Assembly: GCF_002288925.2 (NCBI RefSeq)
Contig: NW_022098066.1
Span: 82,185,973-82,249,972, forward strand
Direction: 5' to 3'
Origin: Delphinapterus leucas
Taxonomy: Eukaryota; Chordata; Mammalia; Artiodactyla; Monodontidae
DNA length: 64,000 bases
A program made the translations under genes and the position numbers. The notes beneath the pieces were generated by a model that ran no database searches, was not told the DNA's origin, and saw only the letters and a list, made by a program, of their open reading frames with translations. How positions within the stretch are numbered: position 1 is the stretch's first letter; each line of letters opens with the position of its first letter. Positions 37,440 to 50,079 of the stretch are shown here, one piece after another.

Positions 37440-38500
37440 CACAATATAGTCAGATGAGAGACATGTAAAAATTAATTACAATAAAATGTGACACATAAAC
37501 TAACAGAACACAGAGACTAACTGTGTAAAGGAATCATGAAAGGGTCACTAAGAGTTTACAATAACATTGGGCAATCCCCGACTGTAGAAAAGGGCGTTCC
37601 AGGCAAAGGGGTGTGCAAAAGCATGGAGGCAACAGGAAGCATGACATTTTCAGGAAATGATGAGAACGCTGGCGTCACTAGAGCTAGATGCGTGTGAGGA
37701 ACTGAGGCTATAAGAAGATGTAAGGCCTAGACTGTAAGGGCTACGCGAGCCATGTAAAAGAGTTTGTACTCTGCAGACGATGAGAAGTCACTAGGGTGGT
37801 AAGCAGGTGAGTTTGTGAGAAGATCTGCATTCATGTTAAAGGTCCATGGTAATGTGACAGGTGGACAAGAGGGGGAGAAAGTAAAGGCAAGGAAACCAGG
37901 TAGGAAACAACTGCAGGAGTCCAGGTGAGAGATGACCTGGACCTCACCTACAGGGGTCTTTAGAGGTCACAGAGCAGAAGAGAAAATGGAGAGGGGTAGA
38001 CAGGTGAGACGTATCTCAGAGATTAGACGGGGTGACTGAGTCTAAGTGGGGTACAGAGAAGTGAGAGGGAGTTTCTAGTTTGGAGTATTTGGAGTGTACA
38101 TTGGTGCCACTATGATATCAACATGTTGAGTTTGAGGTACCTGTCGAATTTCTAAGGATAATATGCAACGGATAGTTAGAAATATGAGCCTGAATGTCAG
38201 GGTTGGGGTGGAGCTAAAAGGATAACCATGAGAGGCATCAGCAAGGCATGAAGATGCTGGGAGTTGAAGCAACTGGAGATAGCGAGATTCCCTGGGGAAA
38301 GCTGTGCTATGACTCAAAACAGAATTCCAAAGAACACAAAAATTAAATGCATGAGGACAAGGATAAGGCAATGTAGAAGCAAATGGAACAATCAGCTTAG
38401 AAAGCCCGAAAAGCCAATGCCCTGAATGTCTGGGGAGAGGAGATTTCAAGGAATAAGTTATCGGTAACACGAACAACTTTTCTTCTGGTGATAGTGAAGT
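37440..38500. repeat. Old mammal-wide interspersed repeat, family not named
   Basis: The wording (catggaggcaacagg, gagccatgtaaaagagtttg, aggagtccaggtgagagatg, gttgagtttgaggtacctgt) matches a repeat type I have seen widely in mammalian introns, but I cannot name it safely. Related pieces occur near 22270-22500 and 43380-43920. Confidence 0.45.
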
Positions 38501-38758
38501 AATTCTGATCCCCAATCCTGATATATATTCTTCAGGCAGTCAACTACTTCTGAGTATCTGACCCTTTTTCTTTCTCTTTCTCCCCTTTCAAAAGGAACTG
38601 AAGGATAGTTGATTGGAACATTCCAGTCCTTACCATAATGTTAAACATGTACCAGAGTTGGGGGGACCCTAAAGAACCAGATGACAGTTATCTAAAAGAT
38701 GCTAAATAAAAGTACCTGCTGAGAATGGGAAAGTATGGCCGTGAGTCCCATTTGTTAC

Positions 38759-39018
38759 CTGTAAAACCGACTTGGCAGGTGCACTCATAGGTATCCCGGC
38801 TAAGCACGTGGCACTTGCCTCCATTCAGGCAAGGGTGAGACCCAAAGCAGGGGTGAGTGGTCGAGTACTGGCAGTCCTCGCCTATGAAGCCCGGGGCACA
38901 TCGGCATGTGGCTTTCCCCAACATAGCCTGGGCCACACACGTCCCACCATTCTGGCAGCGGTTCTTCTCACAGGGGTCTCGATGTTGACAATATTCTCCC
39001 AAGAATCCCTCTGGGCAT
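38759..39018 (-). CDS. NOTCH2: NOTCH2 exon 3 (end of EGF 1, EGF 2, most of EGF 3)
   Basis: This 260-bp exon, about human residues 52-138, opens with the last base of a Lys codon, then [16 protein letters not shown], and runs to [10 protein letters not shown]. The 5' edge is phase 2 and the 3' edge phase 1, as in human. It ends EGF 1, carries EGF 2 complete (CQNGGTC O-fucose site intact) and most of EGF 3. EGF 3 reads PCLNGGKC (codon aag) where human has PCLNGGTC, removing the acceptor Thr of the O-fucose consensus. Nearby differences include CAPGFIG for CASGFTG and CFGSHPC for CFVSRPC. The acceptor is ttccatacag and the donor G|gtaaca. It is the most 5' exon of the gene in this window. Confidence 0.97.
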
Positions 39019-40680
39019 CTGTATGGAAAAGAGAGGAGTCCATGAAAACTCTTGACTTCTTATAAGTCCCCAAACTTACAAGATAACGCAGTCCATTCAA
39101 GAAAACACGAGACCATAAATTGAGAAACCCAAAGGTACAACTGTAAAACTGACTCACTTTGGGAGAAGAAGTGTTTAGAGTACTTAACTGCATACTCTCA
39201 TGTCTTTTTGAGTTTTGGCAGGTGACAGAATGTCAGGTGGGTGACCCAGCATGGTCTGCCACGGCCAGTCAACATGATCCTCATTCAGAGGCAAAATACA
39301 GCCATAGCTTTTTTCATGTAGATGCAGGCTGGTATGCTGTAACAGCACCTTTTTGTGCAGCATTGTTGATACTTGTCTTTAAATTCATTAACTTTCTCGT
39401 TTTGACTAAGTCAATTGATAGAATTAAGATGTTCACATGATAATGTATGGACTGAGCCTCTTATCCTCTCCAGTTTAAAATATATAAAATATCTCTCAAG
39501 CATTGAGAAATAATAAGTTCTACTTTTGTTGTTTCCACTGAGACATCAGTTGGCCTATACCTAGACTTCTGGGTTATGTTCAAGGGGTTGAGACTGTGAT
39601 AAAGAAAAAGGAGGTACAGGAATGGGGAAGGGTTCAAAGGGGCTTTTCAGAAACTTAAATCTGTTAAGATATTAGTAGCAGGCAGCTTTCCTAACCAAAA
39701 AAAAAAAGCACAGAATATAATTAAAATAACATTTAAAATCTCTAAGGTACCATACAAACACCAAAGTGAAGAAGGGAAAACAATTCAAGAATAACATTCT
39801 ATAACATTTTCCACACACTGTGTTGAGGAATCTTTTTATATGCCATCCATTGATTTCTAAGATACACAACCATCCCAAATTGTGTGTAATATTTACGACA
39901 GTTTTCTCTAAACACCATAAAAAGGCATGGAAAGTCTCCGTTTTCATAATGAAGAGGTTGTTCGAATGGGACCTCTAAGAAGCACTTAAATGGAACACAA
40001 AGTCTTTGATTCTAACTATAAATCTTGCCATTTGGCTGCAACCCAGATATTTTGGTTCAACCTCTTTCTCCATTTTACTTTTTGGAGGATAGAAAACTAA
40101 CTGCAAGGCTGTTCCACCATTACCTCGAAGATAACACATTTAAACCAATGTGTTTAAATCCTATCACATCTTCCGATGCTCAATCACTATGTTCTGACCC
40201 TCCCAATCACCCAGACTTGAAGCACTGGGGTCCCGTCTCACTCCTTCTTGTCTTTGCCAACCATATCCATGATGTTTTATTAGCCACTGGTTGACCAGGT
40301 GAGGTCTTTAGAGGTCAGAGTTTTGAGAAAAGGAGAATCAGATATTTGGGAACTAAGATAGTACATGCCCAGATGAATTACACAGTAACTAAAATGGCTG
40401 GAGGAGGAAACAGAGCTAGTAAGTAGCTACAGTGGCAGTGATGTAACTGACCCCAGCCTCCTCACCTTTTCCCAGAGCTCGGAATAGTAAGAGAGGCAGA
40501 GCCAGGAGCAGCTGGAGCTCTGAGCATCCTCATGAACAGATGAAGCTAGAGAATAAGAGGCAGTGAGGAGAGGGCACAGCACTGAAACCAAAGACTGGCT
40601 GAAGTTTCCAGTGAGGAGTCTGCACCTCATACGGTGAGGAGGCCCATTTGGAGTCCTGGTGCTATGACCTTGGACAAGTT

Positions 40681-42197
40681 ATTGGGTTGGCCAAAAGGTT
40701 CGTTCAGTTTTTTTCCATAAGATGGCTCTAGTAGCACTTAGTTGTCTTTAACTTCATTCGAAACAATTTTGTTAGACTATATTGTGGTAGCTGTCATATC
40801 AGTCAGTGTACATTTTTAAAAAAAACATCAAAATTGGTGAATTTTTGTGTAGCCATTTTAATACTGAAGATGGAAGAAAAAGGCAACATTTTCGGCATAT
40901 TATGCTTTATTATCTCAAGAAAGGTAAGAACACAACAGAAACGCAAAAGAAAAAGAAGATTTGTGCAGTGTATGGAGAAGGTGCTGTGACTGACTGAACA
41001 TGTCAAAAGTGGTTTGCAAAGTTTCGTGCTGGAGATTTCTCGCTAGATGATGCCCCATGGTCAGGTAGACTAGTTGAAGTTGAAAGTGATCAAATAGAGA
41101 CATTAATTGAGAACAATCAATGTTCTACCACGCAGGAGACAGCCGACATACTCAAAATATCCAAATCAAGCACTGAAAATCATTTGCACCAGCTTCGTTA
41201 TGTGAATCGCTTTGATGTTTGGGTTCCACGTAAGTTAAGTGAAAAAAAACCTTCTTGACAGTATTTCCACATGTGATTCTCTACTTAAACGTAATGAAAA
41301 CATTCCGTTTTTAAAACAAATTGTGATGGGCGATGAAAAGTGGATACTGTACAATAATGTGGAACGGGAGAGATCGTGGGGCAAGTGAAAGGAACCACCA
41401 CCAACCACACCAAAGGCCGGTCTTCATCCAAAGAAGGTGATGTTGTGTATATGGTGGGATTGGAAGGAAGTCCTCTATTATGAGCTCCTTCCAGAAAACC
41501 AAATGATTAATTCCAAGTACTGCTCTCAATCAGACCAACTGAAAGCAGCACTCAACAAAAAGCATCCCGAGGGGCTTCCCTGGTGGCGCAGTGGTTGAGA
41601 GTCCGCCTGCCGATGCAAGGGACACGGGTTCGTGCCCCGGTCCGGGAAGATCCCACATGCCGCGGTGCGGCTGGGCCCGTGAGCCTGCGCGTCCGGAGCC
41701 TGTGCTCCGCAACGAGAGAGGCCACAACAGTGAGAGGCCCGTGTACCGGGGGGGGGGAAAGGAAAAAAAAAAAAAAAAAAAAGCATCCCAAATTAGTCAA
41801 CAGAAAATGCATAATCTTCCATCAGGATAACACAACACTGCCTGCTTCTTTGATGACCAGGCAAAAACTGTTACAGCTTGGCTGGGAAGTTCTGATTCAT
41901 CCGCTGTGTTCACCAGACTTTGCACCTTTGGATTTCCAATTATTTCCGTCTTTACAAAACTGTCTTAATTGAAAAAATTTCAATTCCCTGGAAGACTGTA
42001 AAAGGCACCTGGCACAGTTCTTTGCTCAAAAAGATAAAAAGTTTTGGGAAGATGGAATTATGAAGTTGCCTGGAAAATGACAGAAGGTAGTGGAACAAAA
42101 GGGTGAATATGCTGTTCAATAAAGCTCTTGGTGAAAATAAAAAATGTGTCTTTTATTTTTACTTAAAAAACCAAAGGAACTTTCTGACCAATCCAAT
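40681..42197 (+). mobile_element. Full-length decayed mariner transposon, interrupted by a SINE
   Basis: Terminal inverted repeats attgggttggccaaaaggtt and the complement of gaactttctgaccaatccaa lie at the ends, with TA target duplications at 40680-40681 and 42197-42198. Inside is a broken mariner transposase on the plus strand: helix-turn-helix part near 41000-41230 (WFAKFRAGDFSLDD), first catalytic Asp in GDEKWILYNN near 41330, second in FHQDN near 41820, third in SPDFAPLDFQLF near 41915. Several stops and frameshifts occur, and a CHR SINE is inserted at 41572. Without the SINE the element would be about 1.3 kb, the usual mariner size. It is inactive. Confidence 0.92.
41572..41777 (+). mobile_element. 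CHR-2-type SINE nested in the mariner
   Basis: Complete copy with a perfect 12-bp TSD, aaaaagcatccc, at 41557-41568 and 41778-41789. It lacks about 14 bp (ccatggccgctga) in the middle and has a g-run before its A tail. It splits the mariner transposase remnant between the first and second catalytic Asp. Confidence 0.96.
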
Positions 42198-42984
42198 ACT
42201 TAACTTCACTATCAGCTCTCAAATTTTAAATAGTTAATAAAGCTACCTGCATCGTGAAGCTGTTTTAAGAATTGAACAAAATCAAGTATGTGAAAAACTT
42301 TATAAATATGTAAAAGTTTTGCAGATGAAAAACATTTTTTCTCTCTTTGTACTTACTGAGGAAAAATATAATGCTTTATTCAAATCACAGCTTGATTTTA
42401 TAACAGAATAGGTTATTTGCTGCTTATTTTTTAAGTAAAGGAGCAAAAATTGCCAACGTAGCATAGGTAAAATTAACCCTGAGCTGTATTATTAAAAGCA
42501 TTTGCAACTTATTCAAGATATCTGTTATGGATGACGTTAGAAACTGCGACACAATTCTCATTCACAGTGACAGTCCTCTGGGCATTAAGCCTGGCTAACA
42601 CCTCTCGATTCTCCCACACGGGAATTCTTTGCCTTGTAAATAATGGCAAACTTTTAAACCTGGGTGGGCTTTGCCCAGCTTTGCTTCCACCACCTCCCCA
42701 ACACTATCATATGGCATCTGCTCGGAGAATGCAAACTCATTCAAAAATGAGCTTCATAAACATGTAATGAAAACATAAGGTTCCCAGGAAAACAAAGATG
42801 AAAACAATATGCAAGATTCTGAAGCCAAACAAACGTATTCCTGAATTATCTATTACTAAGGTTTAATCTACATTGTTGCTTCCTACCAGTATGAAAAAAT
42901 AAGTTTCAACTAAGGTATGTTTAAGAAACCAGTAAAAATAGAGGTGGTAACTACAGCTGGTGGGTCTACTCTGACCCACTGCTT

Positions 42985-43285
42985 ATTTTTTATGGCTGGA
43001 GAGCTAAGAACGGTTCTTACATTTTTAAATGGTTGAGGGAAAAAAATTTTTAAAAAAACAATAATATTTTACGACATTTGAAAATTATGTAAAATTCAAA
43101 TTTCAGGGTCCATACATAAAGTCTCATTGGAACGCAACCATACTCGTGCATGGAGGGATTGTCTATGGCTACTTTCACACTACAATAACAGGGTTGAGTA
43201 GTTGTGATGAAACGATATGGCTCAAAAAAGTGTTTACTATCCGGTGCTTTATAGAAAAAGTTTGCCAACTCCTGACTGACAGAAT
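42985..43285 (-). mobile_element. hAT-type (MER class) DNA transposon fragment
   Basis: Reverse strand shows the familiar order: agttggcaaactttttctat, ctggatagtaaacac, tgtagtgtgaaagtagcc and ccataaaaaataagc. Subfamily not named. The end near 43283 is close to a normal terminus. Confidence 0.7.
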
Positions 43286-43379
43286 ATCTGAAGCCTAATT
43301 CTATGCATAGCATCCAACATGCTTATGAATAATGATGTTGATGATGAAGAAGAACATTCTCATATCAGTTTCCACAAAG

Positions 43380-43920
43380 AATGTTACACTCATTCATTCA
43401 TGCAACAAGCATTTACTAAGTGCCAGGCATTGTTCTAATGCTAGGAAAATCCTTGAACTTGTGTAGTTTAAATTCTAGTAGGAGAAGACAAAAAGCAAAA
43501 TTAATAAGTAAAATACATAATTTGTTATGTGACATTAAGTGCTATGTAAAACAATAAAACAAGAAAGGGGCACAGGAAGGGAATAAACTGGGGATAATGG
43601 AGGCGGATAAGTGAGGTATTTCAGTTACAAATAGGAAAAGCAGAAAAGGCCTCACTGAAAGGCACATTTGAGTCAGAACGTGAATGAGGTGAGGGACTAG
43701 CCATGCCAGGTATCTAGGGAAAGCATGTTCAAGGCAGAGAGAACAGCAAACGCAAAGGCCCTTAAATAGGAAACAGTCCTGGCATGTTTGAGGAATAGCC
43801 AGGAGACCTCTGTGGCTCCACCAAAGGGATTAAGAAGAAAAAGTAGCAGAAAATAGATTACAGCTGTAACTGGGAGGCAGATCATGAGGGGTCTTCAGGC
43901 CACTGCAAAGAAGGATTTAG
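43380..43920 (+). repeat. Old mammal-wide interspersed repeat, family not named
   Basis: Contains catttactaagtgccaggca, gtgacattaagtgctatgta, aacgcaaaggcccttaaata and ggaatagccaggagacctct. This is the same unnamed repeat type as 37440-38500. Confidence 0.5.
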
Positions 43921-44120
43921 GGTTTTACTCTAAATGAGATAATACTTAGGTATGATGTACAACTGATTTATTCTTCTGAAGTCCATGTACAGAAACACGT
44001 CTTATTTTTATGGGAAACTAGACCCATTGTTGGTATAATAATAAAGACTTTCTTATTTAAAATATTCTAGAGGGCTAGACATCAGCCTATTCCTTTACCT
44101 TAAAACATGTAAAAGTCTCT

Positions 44121-44332
44121 TTTTTTTTTTTTTTTTTTTTGCGGTACGTGGGCCTCTCACTGCTGTGGCCTCTCCCGTTGCAGAGCACAGGCTCCGGACG
44201 CGCAGGCTCAGCGGCCATGGCTCACGGGCCCAGCCGCTCTGCGGCATGTGGGATCTTCGCGGACCGGGGCACAAACCCGTATCCCCTGCATCGGCAGGCG
44301 GACTCTCAACCACTGCGCCACCAGGGAAGCCC
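44121..44332 (-). mobile_element. CHR-2-type SINE
   Basis: Reverse-strand copy with a 20-base T run, gcggtacgtgggcctctcac, and end accagggaagccc. An 11-bp TSD, aagtctctttt, flanks it. It is in the sense orientation of NOTCH2 in intron 2. Confidence 0.95.
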
Positions 44333-45354
44333 TACAAGTCTCTTTTAACCTACATTTTTCACTAAGCCTCATTTCCCTTTCCGAATTCTCCCTTCACAAG
44401 TAAACTTCTATAACTGTAGCCTAATTTTACAGCTATTTTCCCTTTCTTTTCCATTTTTTTATTTGTTCCTTTGCAGTAAAACTTTCATTCTACTTATTGC
44501 CCAGAAACTCTGTCCTAAGAGCAATGACTTTCCGCTTGTCAAGTTCAATGGTCTCATCTGAGATTTCTTCATAAGGAAATTCTTTCTCTTATAGGAGGTA
44601 CTGCTGACCATGCCTCCATCACTCCACTTGTTTTACATTTGGCTTTTACGACTCCCTCTGTATCTCAAAGCTTGGTAAATTCTTAGTCTATATTGCTGAA
44701 TCCTCTTCTCCTTCTTCCCCATCAATTTATGGCCACTTGAGGCTTAAGTCTGGGCTGGACTACTCTTTTCTCTCTTAGGCATTTGTTATTTTTGTTATTG
44801 TTCATTTTGTTTTAAGCAACTACCTTCATGTATACAGCTCCAGTTCCATATGTTCAGTTTACTAAAAGTCATCTACTTACCCTAATATATCCTGCCAATA
44901 CTTGACACTAAACACTTCAAAAGTAGGATTATATTTCCATGAAACTTTAATTCCTCCATTTTCCTAAGGCTTCCATTTACAATCTCAAGTCATTTTCGGT
45001 TAATCCTTTTACATCATATATAACTTATGAACATGTTCTCATGTCTTGTTAACTGAATCCCTACAGTACTCATCACTCACGCGCACTGTTCCCTTTTCTG
45101 ATAAAAAATTCTGATCATCTTAAAAGCCTCAGGCCAGACATCTTGTTGCTGTCTTTTTCCCCACTTCCATCCATCCTTATAATAACAGAACCTTGGGATT
45201 AAAGATACCCTAAGGTAATTTCTACCCAAACAGATAATTCTTTCTAAACTGTCCCTAAAAGATGACCACAGCCTCTACTTGAATAAAATTCGTTAACCAT
45301 GGTGTCTGAGAAATAGAATTTAATAAATACTTGAAGTTATTTTGTTCCTATTAT

Positions 45355-45545
45355 TAAAAGCACAGATACTAGAACCAGATCACCTGGATTTCAATCCCCT
45401 GTACTCTATGAGTGATCCTGAGCAAGTTACTAAGCCTCCTTGTTGTAAAATAAATTTAATAACAGTGCCTACCTTGTAGGGTTTTAAATAATTGTAAAGC
45501 ACTTAGAACAGTAGGTAGCACATAGTAAGCGCCATGTATTTGTTA
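45355..45545 (-). mobile_element. MIR SINE fragment
   Basis: Reverse-strand MIR in order: ctagaaccagatcacctgga, gagcaagttactaagcctcc, agcacttagaacagtagg and catagtaagcgcc. Confidence 0.82.
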
Positions 45546-45654
45546 AGTAAAATAAAATTACTGGCTCACTACTTTAACAATAGAACTCTCTTCAGCGTGG
45601 GTGGATCCCCATGTCAGGAAGCTCTTTCTTTCTGATGTCTTCAAATTCTACCTT

Positions 45655-46158
45655 CCTTCCTAGGTATGTATATACCAAGAGGGATAAAACATAAGTCCAC
45701 CAAAAATCTGTAAAGAATGTTCAGAGCAGTATTATTCATAATAACGAAAAGTAGAAACAACCCAAATGTCCATAGCTGATGAATGGATAAATAACATGTG
45801 GCATATCCATACAATGAAATATCATTTGCCATAAAAAGGAATGAAGATGTGATACATGCTGTGACACAGATGAACCTTGAAAATACCATGCTAAGTGAAA
45901 GAAGCTAGACACAAAGGGCCACATATTGTACGATTTCATTTTTGTGAAATGTCAAGAATAGGCAAATCTATACAGATAGAAAGTAGATTAGTGTTGCCAG
46001 GGGCTGGGAAGAGGGGGAACTGAAGAGGGACTACTAAGGAGTAGAGAGTTCCTTTGGAAGTTAATGAAAATGTTTTAAAATTAGATAATGTTGATGGTTA
46101 CACTTAACTGTGAATATACTAAAAACCACTGAATTGTACACTTCAAAAGGGTGAATTT
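45655..46158 (+). mobile_element. Old L1 3' end, 5' part
   Basis: The sequence parallels 27690-28190: catacaatgaaatatcattt, taagtgaaagaagctagaca, tgttgccaggggctggg and gaattgtacacttcaaaagg. It is broken at 46158 by a younger L1; its last bases resume at about 46991 (tatatcttattt). Confidence 0.82.
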
Positions 46159-46174
46159 AATAGTATGTGAATTA

Positions 46175-46442
46175 CTGTTGGTGGGAATGTAAATTGGTGC
46201 AGCCACTATGGGAAACAGTATGGAAGTTCCCTAAAAAAACTAAAAATAGAGTTACCATATGATACAGCAATCCCACTCCTGGGCATATATCAATATCTAG
46301 ACAAAACTCTTTAATTTGAAAAGATACATACACCCCAATGTTCACAGCAGCACCGTTTACAATAGCCAAGACATGGAAGCAACCTGTCCATGCCCATCAA
46401 CAGATGAATGGATAAAGAAGATGTGATATATATGTATATACC

Positions 46443-46493
<51 letters not shown>

Positions 46494-46974
46494 GAATATT
46501 ACTCAGCCATAAAAAAGAATGAAATAATGCCATTTTGCAGCAACATGGAAGGACCTAGAGGTTATTCTACTAAGTGAAGTAAGTCAGAAAGAGAAAGACA
46601 AATACCATATGATATCACTTATATGTGGAATCTAAAATATGATACAAATGAACTTATTTACAAAACAGAAACAGACTCACAGACATAGAAAACAAACTTA
46701 TGGTTACCAAAGGGGAAAGAGAATGGGCAAAGGACAAATTAGGAATATAGGATTAACAGATACAAACTACTGTATATAAAATAAACAGTAAGGTCCTACT
46801 GTGTAGCACAGGGAACTATATTCAATATCCTGTAATAAACCATAATGTAAAAGTATATATATATGTGCGTGTGTGTGTATAAAAAACTGAATCACTTTGC
46901 TGTACACCAGAAACTAACACAACATTGCAAGTCAACTATACTTCAATAAAAATTTTTTAATTAAAAATTTTTTA
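46175..46974 (+). mobile_element. Younger L1 3' end inserted in the older L1
   Basis: From ctgttggtgggaatgtaaat it follows L1 ORF2 C-terminus and 3' UTR through cacagcagcaccgtttacaa, ggtcctactgtgtagcacag and tcaactatacttcaataaaa. TSDs of 16 bp with one difference (aatagtatgtgaatta and aatagtatgtgagtta) lie at 46159-46174 and 46975-46990. A CA microsatellite has expanded inside it. Confidence 0.88.
46446..46491. repeat. (CA)n microsatellite
   Basis: About 23 uninterrupted ca units inside the L1 3' end. Confidence 0.97.
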
Positions 46975-47118
46975 AATAGTATGTGAGTTATATCTTATTT
47001 AAAAAAAATAATTCTGCCTCCCTACAATTTCCACCTGCTGGCTATGCCTGTCTTCTAGAACAAAACGGAACAAGCCTTCCTCTTCTATTACATGTGGCCC
47101 TTCAAGAATTTAAAGATT

Positions 47119-47476
47119 GGACTTCCCTGGTGGCGCAGTAGTTAAGAATCCGCCTGCCAATGCAGGGGACACGGGTTCGAGCCCTGGTCTGGGAAGATCC
47201 CACATGCTACAGAGCAACTAAGCCCGTGAGCCACAACTACTGAGACTGTGCTCTAGAGGCCGTGAGCCACAACTACTGAGGCCACGTGCCACAACTACTG
47301 AATCCCGCGCACCTAGAGCCCGTGCTCCGCAACAAGAGAAGCCACCACAATGAGAAGCCCACACACCACAACGAAGAGTAGCCCCCGCTCGCCGCAACTA
47401 GAGAAAGCCCGTGCACAGCAACAAAGACCCAATGCAACCAAAAATAAATAAATAAATTTTTATATATTAAAAAAAA
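47119..47476 (+). mobile_element. CHR-1-type SINE (long, older form)
   Basis: Starts ggacttccctggtggcgcag and has the long body with repeated gccacaactactgag units, ending caacaaagacccaatgcaac and an aaataaat tail. Flanked by a perfect 14-bp TSD, aagaatttaaagat, at 47104-47117 and 47477-47490. It is antisense to NOTCH2. Confidence 0.94.
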
Positions 47477-47594
47477 AAGAATTTAAAGATAGCTATGTTG
47501 ACTCTTTATTTTCTTTTTTCCAGGATTCAATGCTTTGGACTACTCCAGACTTCCTCACCATTTTAGTAGCTTTCTGATGCTTAAGATAACAATA

Positions 47595-47825
47595 GTAATA
47601 ATAATAACAGTGACCAACATTTTTGAAGCACTTACTATGTATTATGTATTTGCTAAGCATTTTATTTTTATTACTCCCTATAACAGTTATGTTATATTAT
47701 GATCTCCATTCTGTATACGAGGACCTTGAAGCTTAGAAAGATGAAGATTTCAGAGCTACAATATATCAGAAGCAGGATTCAAATCCAGGTATGACTCCAG
47801 AGCCCATGTACTTCAAAACTGGGCT
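47595..47825 (+). mobile_element. MIR SINE
   Basis: Near full-length MIR on the plus strand: gaagcacttactatgtatta, gatctccattctgtatacga, ggattcaaatccaggtatga and ctccagagccc. Confidence 0.85.
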
Positions 47826-48539
47826 ATCCTGCCTAGCCCCAACTAGATGACTCTAGTTCATCAAAAACCTCTTTAAAAGGTAGGGCCCAAAATGGAAAAA
47901 AAAACACCTGATACATATGTTCTTACCACTACAGCATAGAGCTGGACCATCACCTCCTGTGATCTGGACACTGTTGTTTCTAATATTGCAGCCTAAAGTG
48001 GTGTTCACTTTTTTAGAGGTCACAAAATCCAGTCAGTTAAAAAGTCCATATTTTTTTTCACATGAACTACTTTTATGCCATATTTCCTCCCATCCTATAT
48101 TAGTACAACTTGTTTTTTGAACCCAATAATTGGACCTGTAATTTCTTTCTTTTAAATTCACCATGTTGAGTCTTTACCCCAAGTTTTCTTGATTGAGATA
48201 ACTTTTACACTTTATTCATATAATCACAGAATTTCAGCACTGCATCAAACCTCAGAAGTCAACTGGTCTGAACCCCTATTGCACTGAAAAGGACACCAAA
48301 GCTAACTGACCTGCCCCAAGTTTGTCTGCAAATATAGAAATTTCCCCGAGTTTTGCATCATCTACAACTGTATTTCTATCTTTACCTAGATCCTTTATCA
48401 AAACATAGACTATCACTTAACTGAAAGTATTCTACGAAGTCTTGCCCCAAGACCGGTAGCCATTCAGTCAGCTCTATCATCTCAATTACCCCAGCATCCT
48501 GTCCACACCTCTCCATTAAGGGTAGCCAGAAAATTGCTC

Positions 48540-49005
48540 ACTGAAAGAATGATCCTTCTCAAGTATAATTTTGATCATGTCACTCTTCTGCTCAGAAACT
48601 AGCTTTAGGGCCCAGCCCCTCAAATCCTTAGAATCTATGACCTACTTGTCTGCCCCACTCCTACCACCCGTCTTACTCCTCAGACATCCATAACTTAAGC
48701 ACTCCAGATTATTTCCACATTTGTGTCTACTCTTCCCTATATAAATATCTTCTTTCTAATCTCCATTTTCATCATCACATTTTCCCATCTGATAATGTCT
48801 CTAATTAATTTTCCTTTCGTCGATCCTTGCTTCAGAGACCTGCTCAAAACCTATGTCCATTATTAAGCTTTCTCCACACCATCTCACCATTTCACTGATC
48901 AGATCATCTCTGATCTAACAGTAGCTGCATTCTATGTTACATGCTACATAATTTCTAACAGTGTGGCTCTTCTTCATTTATGCCATAATTAGGTCTTTCC
49001 TGTGC
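48540..49005 (+). mobile_element. L2 3' end
   Basis: Phrases gatcatgtcactcttctgct and tcagaaactagctttagggc, followed by C/T-rich text, match the L2 3' region in sense. Diverged. Confidence 0.65.
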
Positions 49006-50079
49006 CTCTCTCAAACTCCTATTTGATATTTTTTGTGTGTGAGAAAGGGCATATCTTCAGACCCTGGTGCAGGTGCCTTGAATACCATGAACACCTGTGT
49101 TGCAAAATCCCCTCCCAACCTCACACTATGCTCTGCCTGGTAGAACACAGGCCAAGGCCACCTTAAGAATCATCCTGAGGTATAAGATTATCTCTCACAC
49201 CCCAGGAGGCTAAGCAGAATTATGAACATGGGAAGAAAGGGGAGAAATGGGTGAGACAGCCAGAAATAAAGGGCCCCTGTTTCCTAAAGCAGGAGACCTT
49301 TCAACTTTGCAAATCCCTGTTCAACTGTAATACAAGTACACCATATACCCTGTTAGTCTGAGTGGGAATTAAGGCTCTCCACTGAAAACAGGAGCTTAAA
49401 TAGCCCTTTTCTTGAGATGGCTCAAGTTGAGTTTATTATCCAAGTTCCCTTATAAATCTTTAGTTCTATTAGGTTATTAGAACTTCTATTAAGTTCTATT
49501 AAGTACAATTTTTGGAAAATAGCCTAAATCTTGAACTAAAGGTGTATATAAAAAACTTCTAAAAGATAACCAAAAAACTCTAACAGCTGCCTTTTGTTCC
49601 CAAAACAATATGAATGCCCGCCTCTCAGGAGGGAATTTATCACTTATTTAAGTAGTATTCTCAGTGACTTCCTCCTAATCTCTTCCTCTCTCTGGCTTTG
49701 GATCTCTGAAAGAATATAGTTCACAGAGGAGGCTGTGAGTACAAGGAAAGTTTTGGGGGGCTTCCTCCCTGTAAAATAATTTCACAAACTAATCTGAATA
49801 CTTATCAGCTCCATACAGGTATATTCATGCCTTTTTCGGAAAAAGTCTGCCATTTCTGACACAAAGAGGTCCACTCTTTCATTGTTACTGTTCAAACACA
49901 CACATGGCGAATGAGGTGAAGGGGAGGGATGGAGGAAAGAAAAGAGAGAGGAAAACAAGGGATTCCTCCAAATGGAACTAGAAAACATTCCAACTGAATG
50001 GATGCCCATACAGTCCCCCCTCAATAAAACAGATGAAAACCAGACCCCAACTCTCACATGTCACCAGCAGCCTGGATTG

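Larger units (their letters stand above)
35295..38758 (-). other. NOTCH2: NOTCH2 intron 3
   Basis: A 3.5-kb intron. An L2-like piece lies at about 35600-35910. The region at about 37440-38500 resembles a long copy of an old mammal-wide repeat of uncertain family. I saw nothing to name at 35940-37430. Confidence 0.9.
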
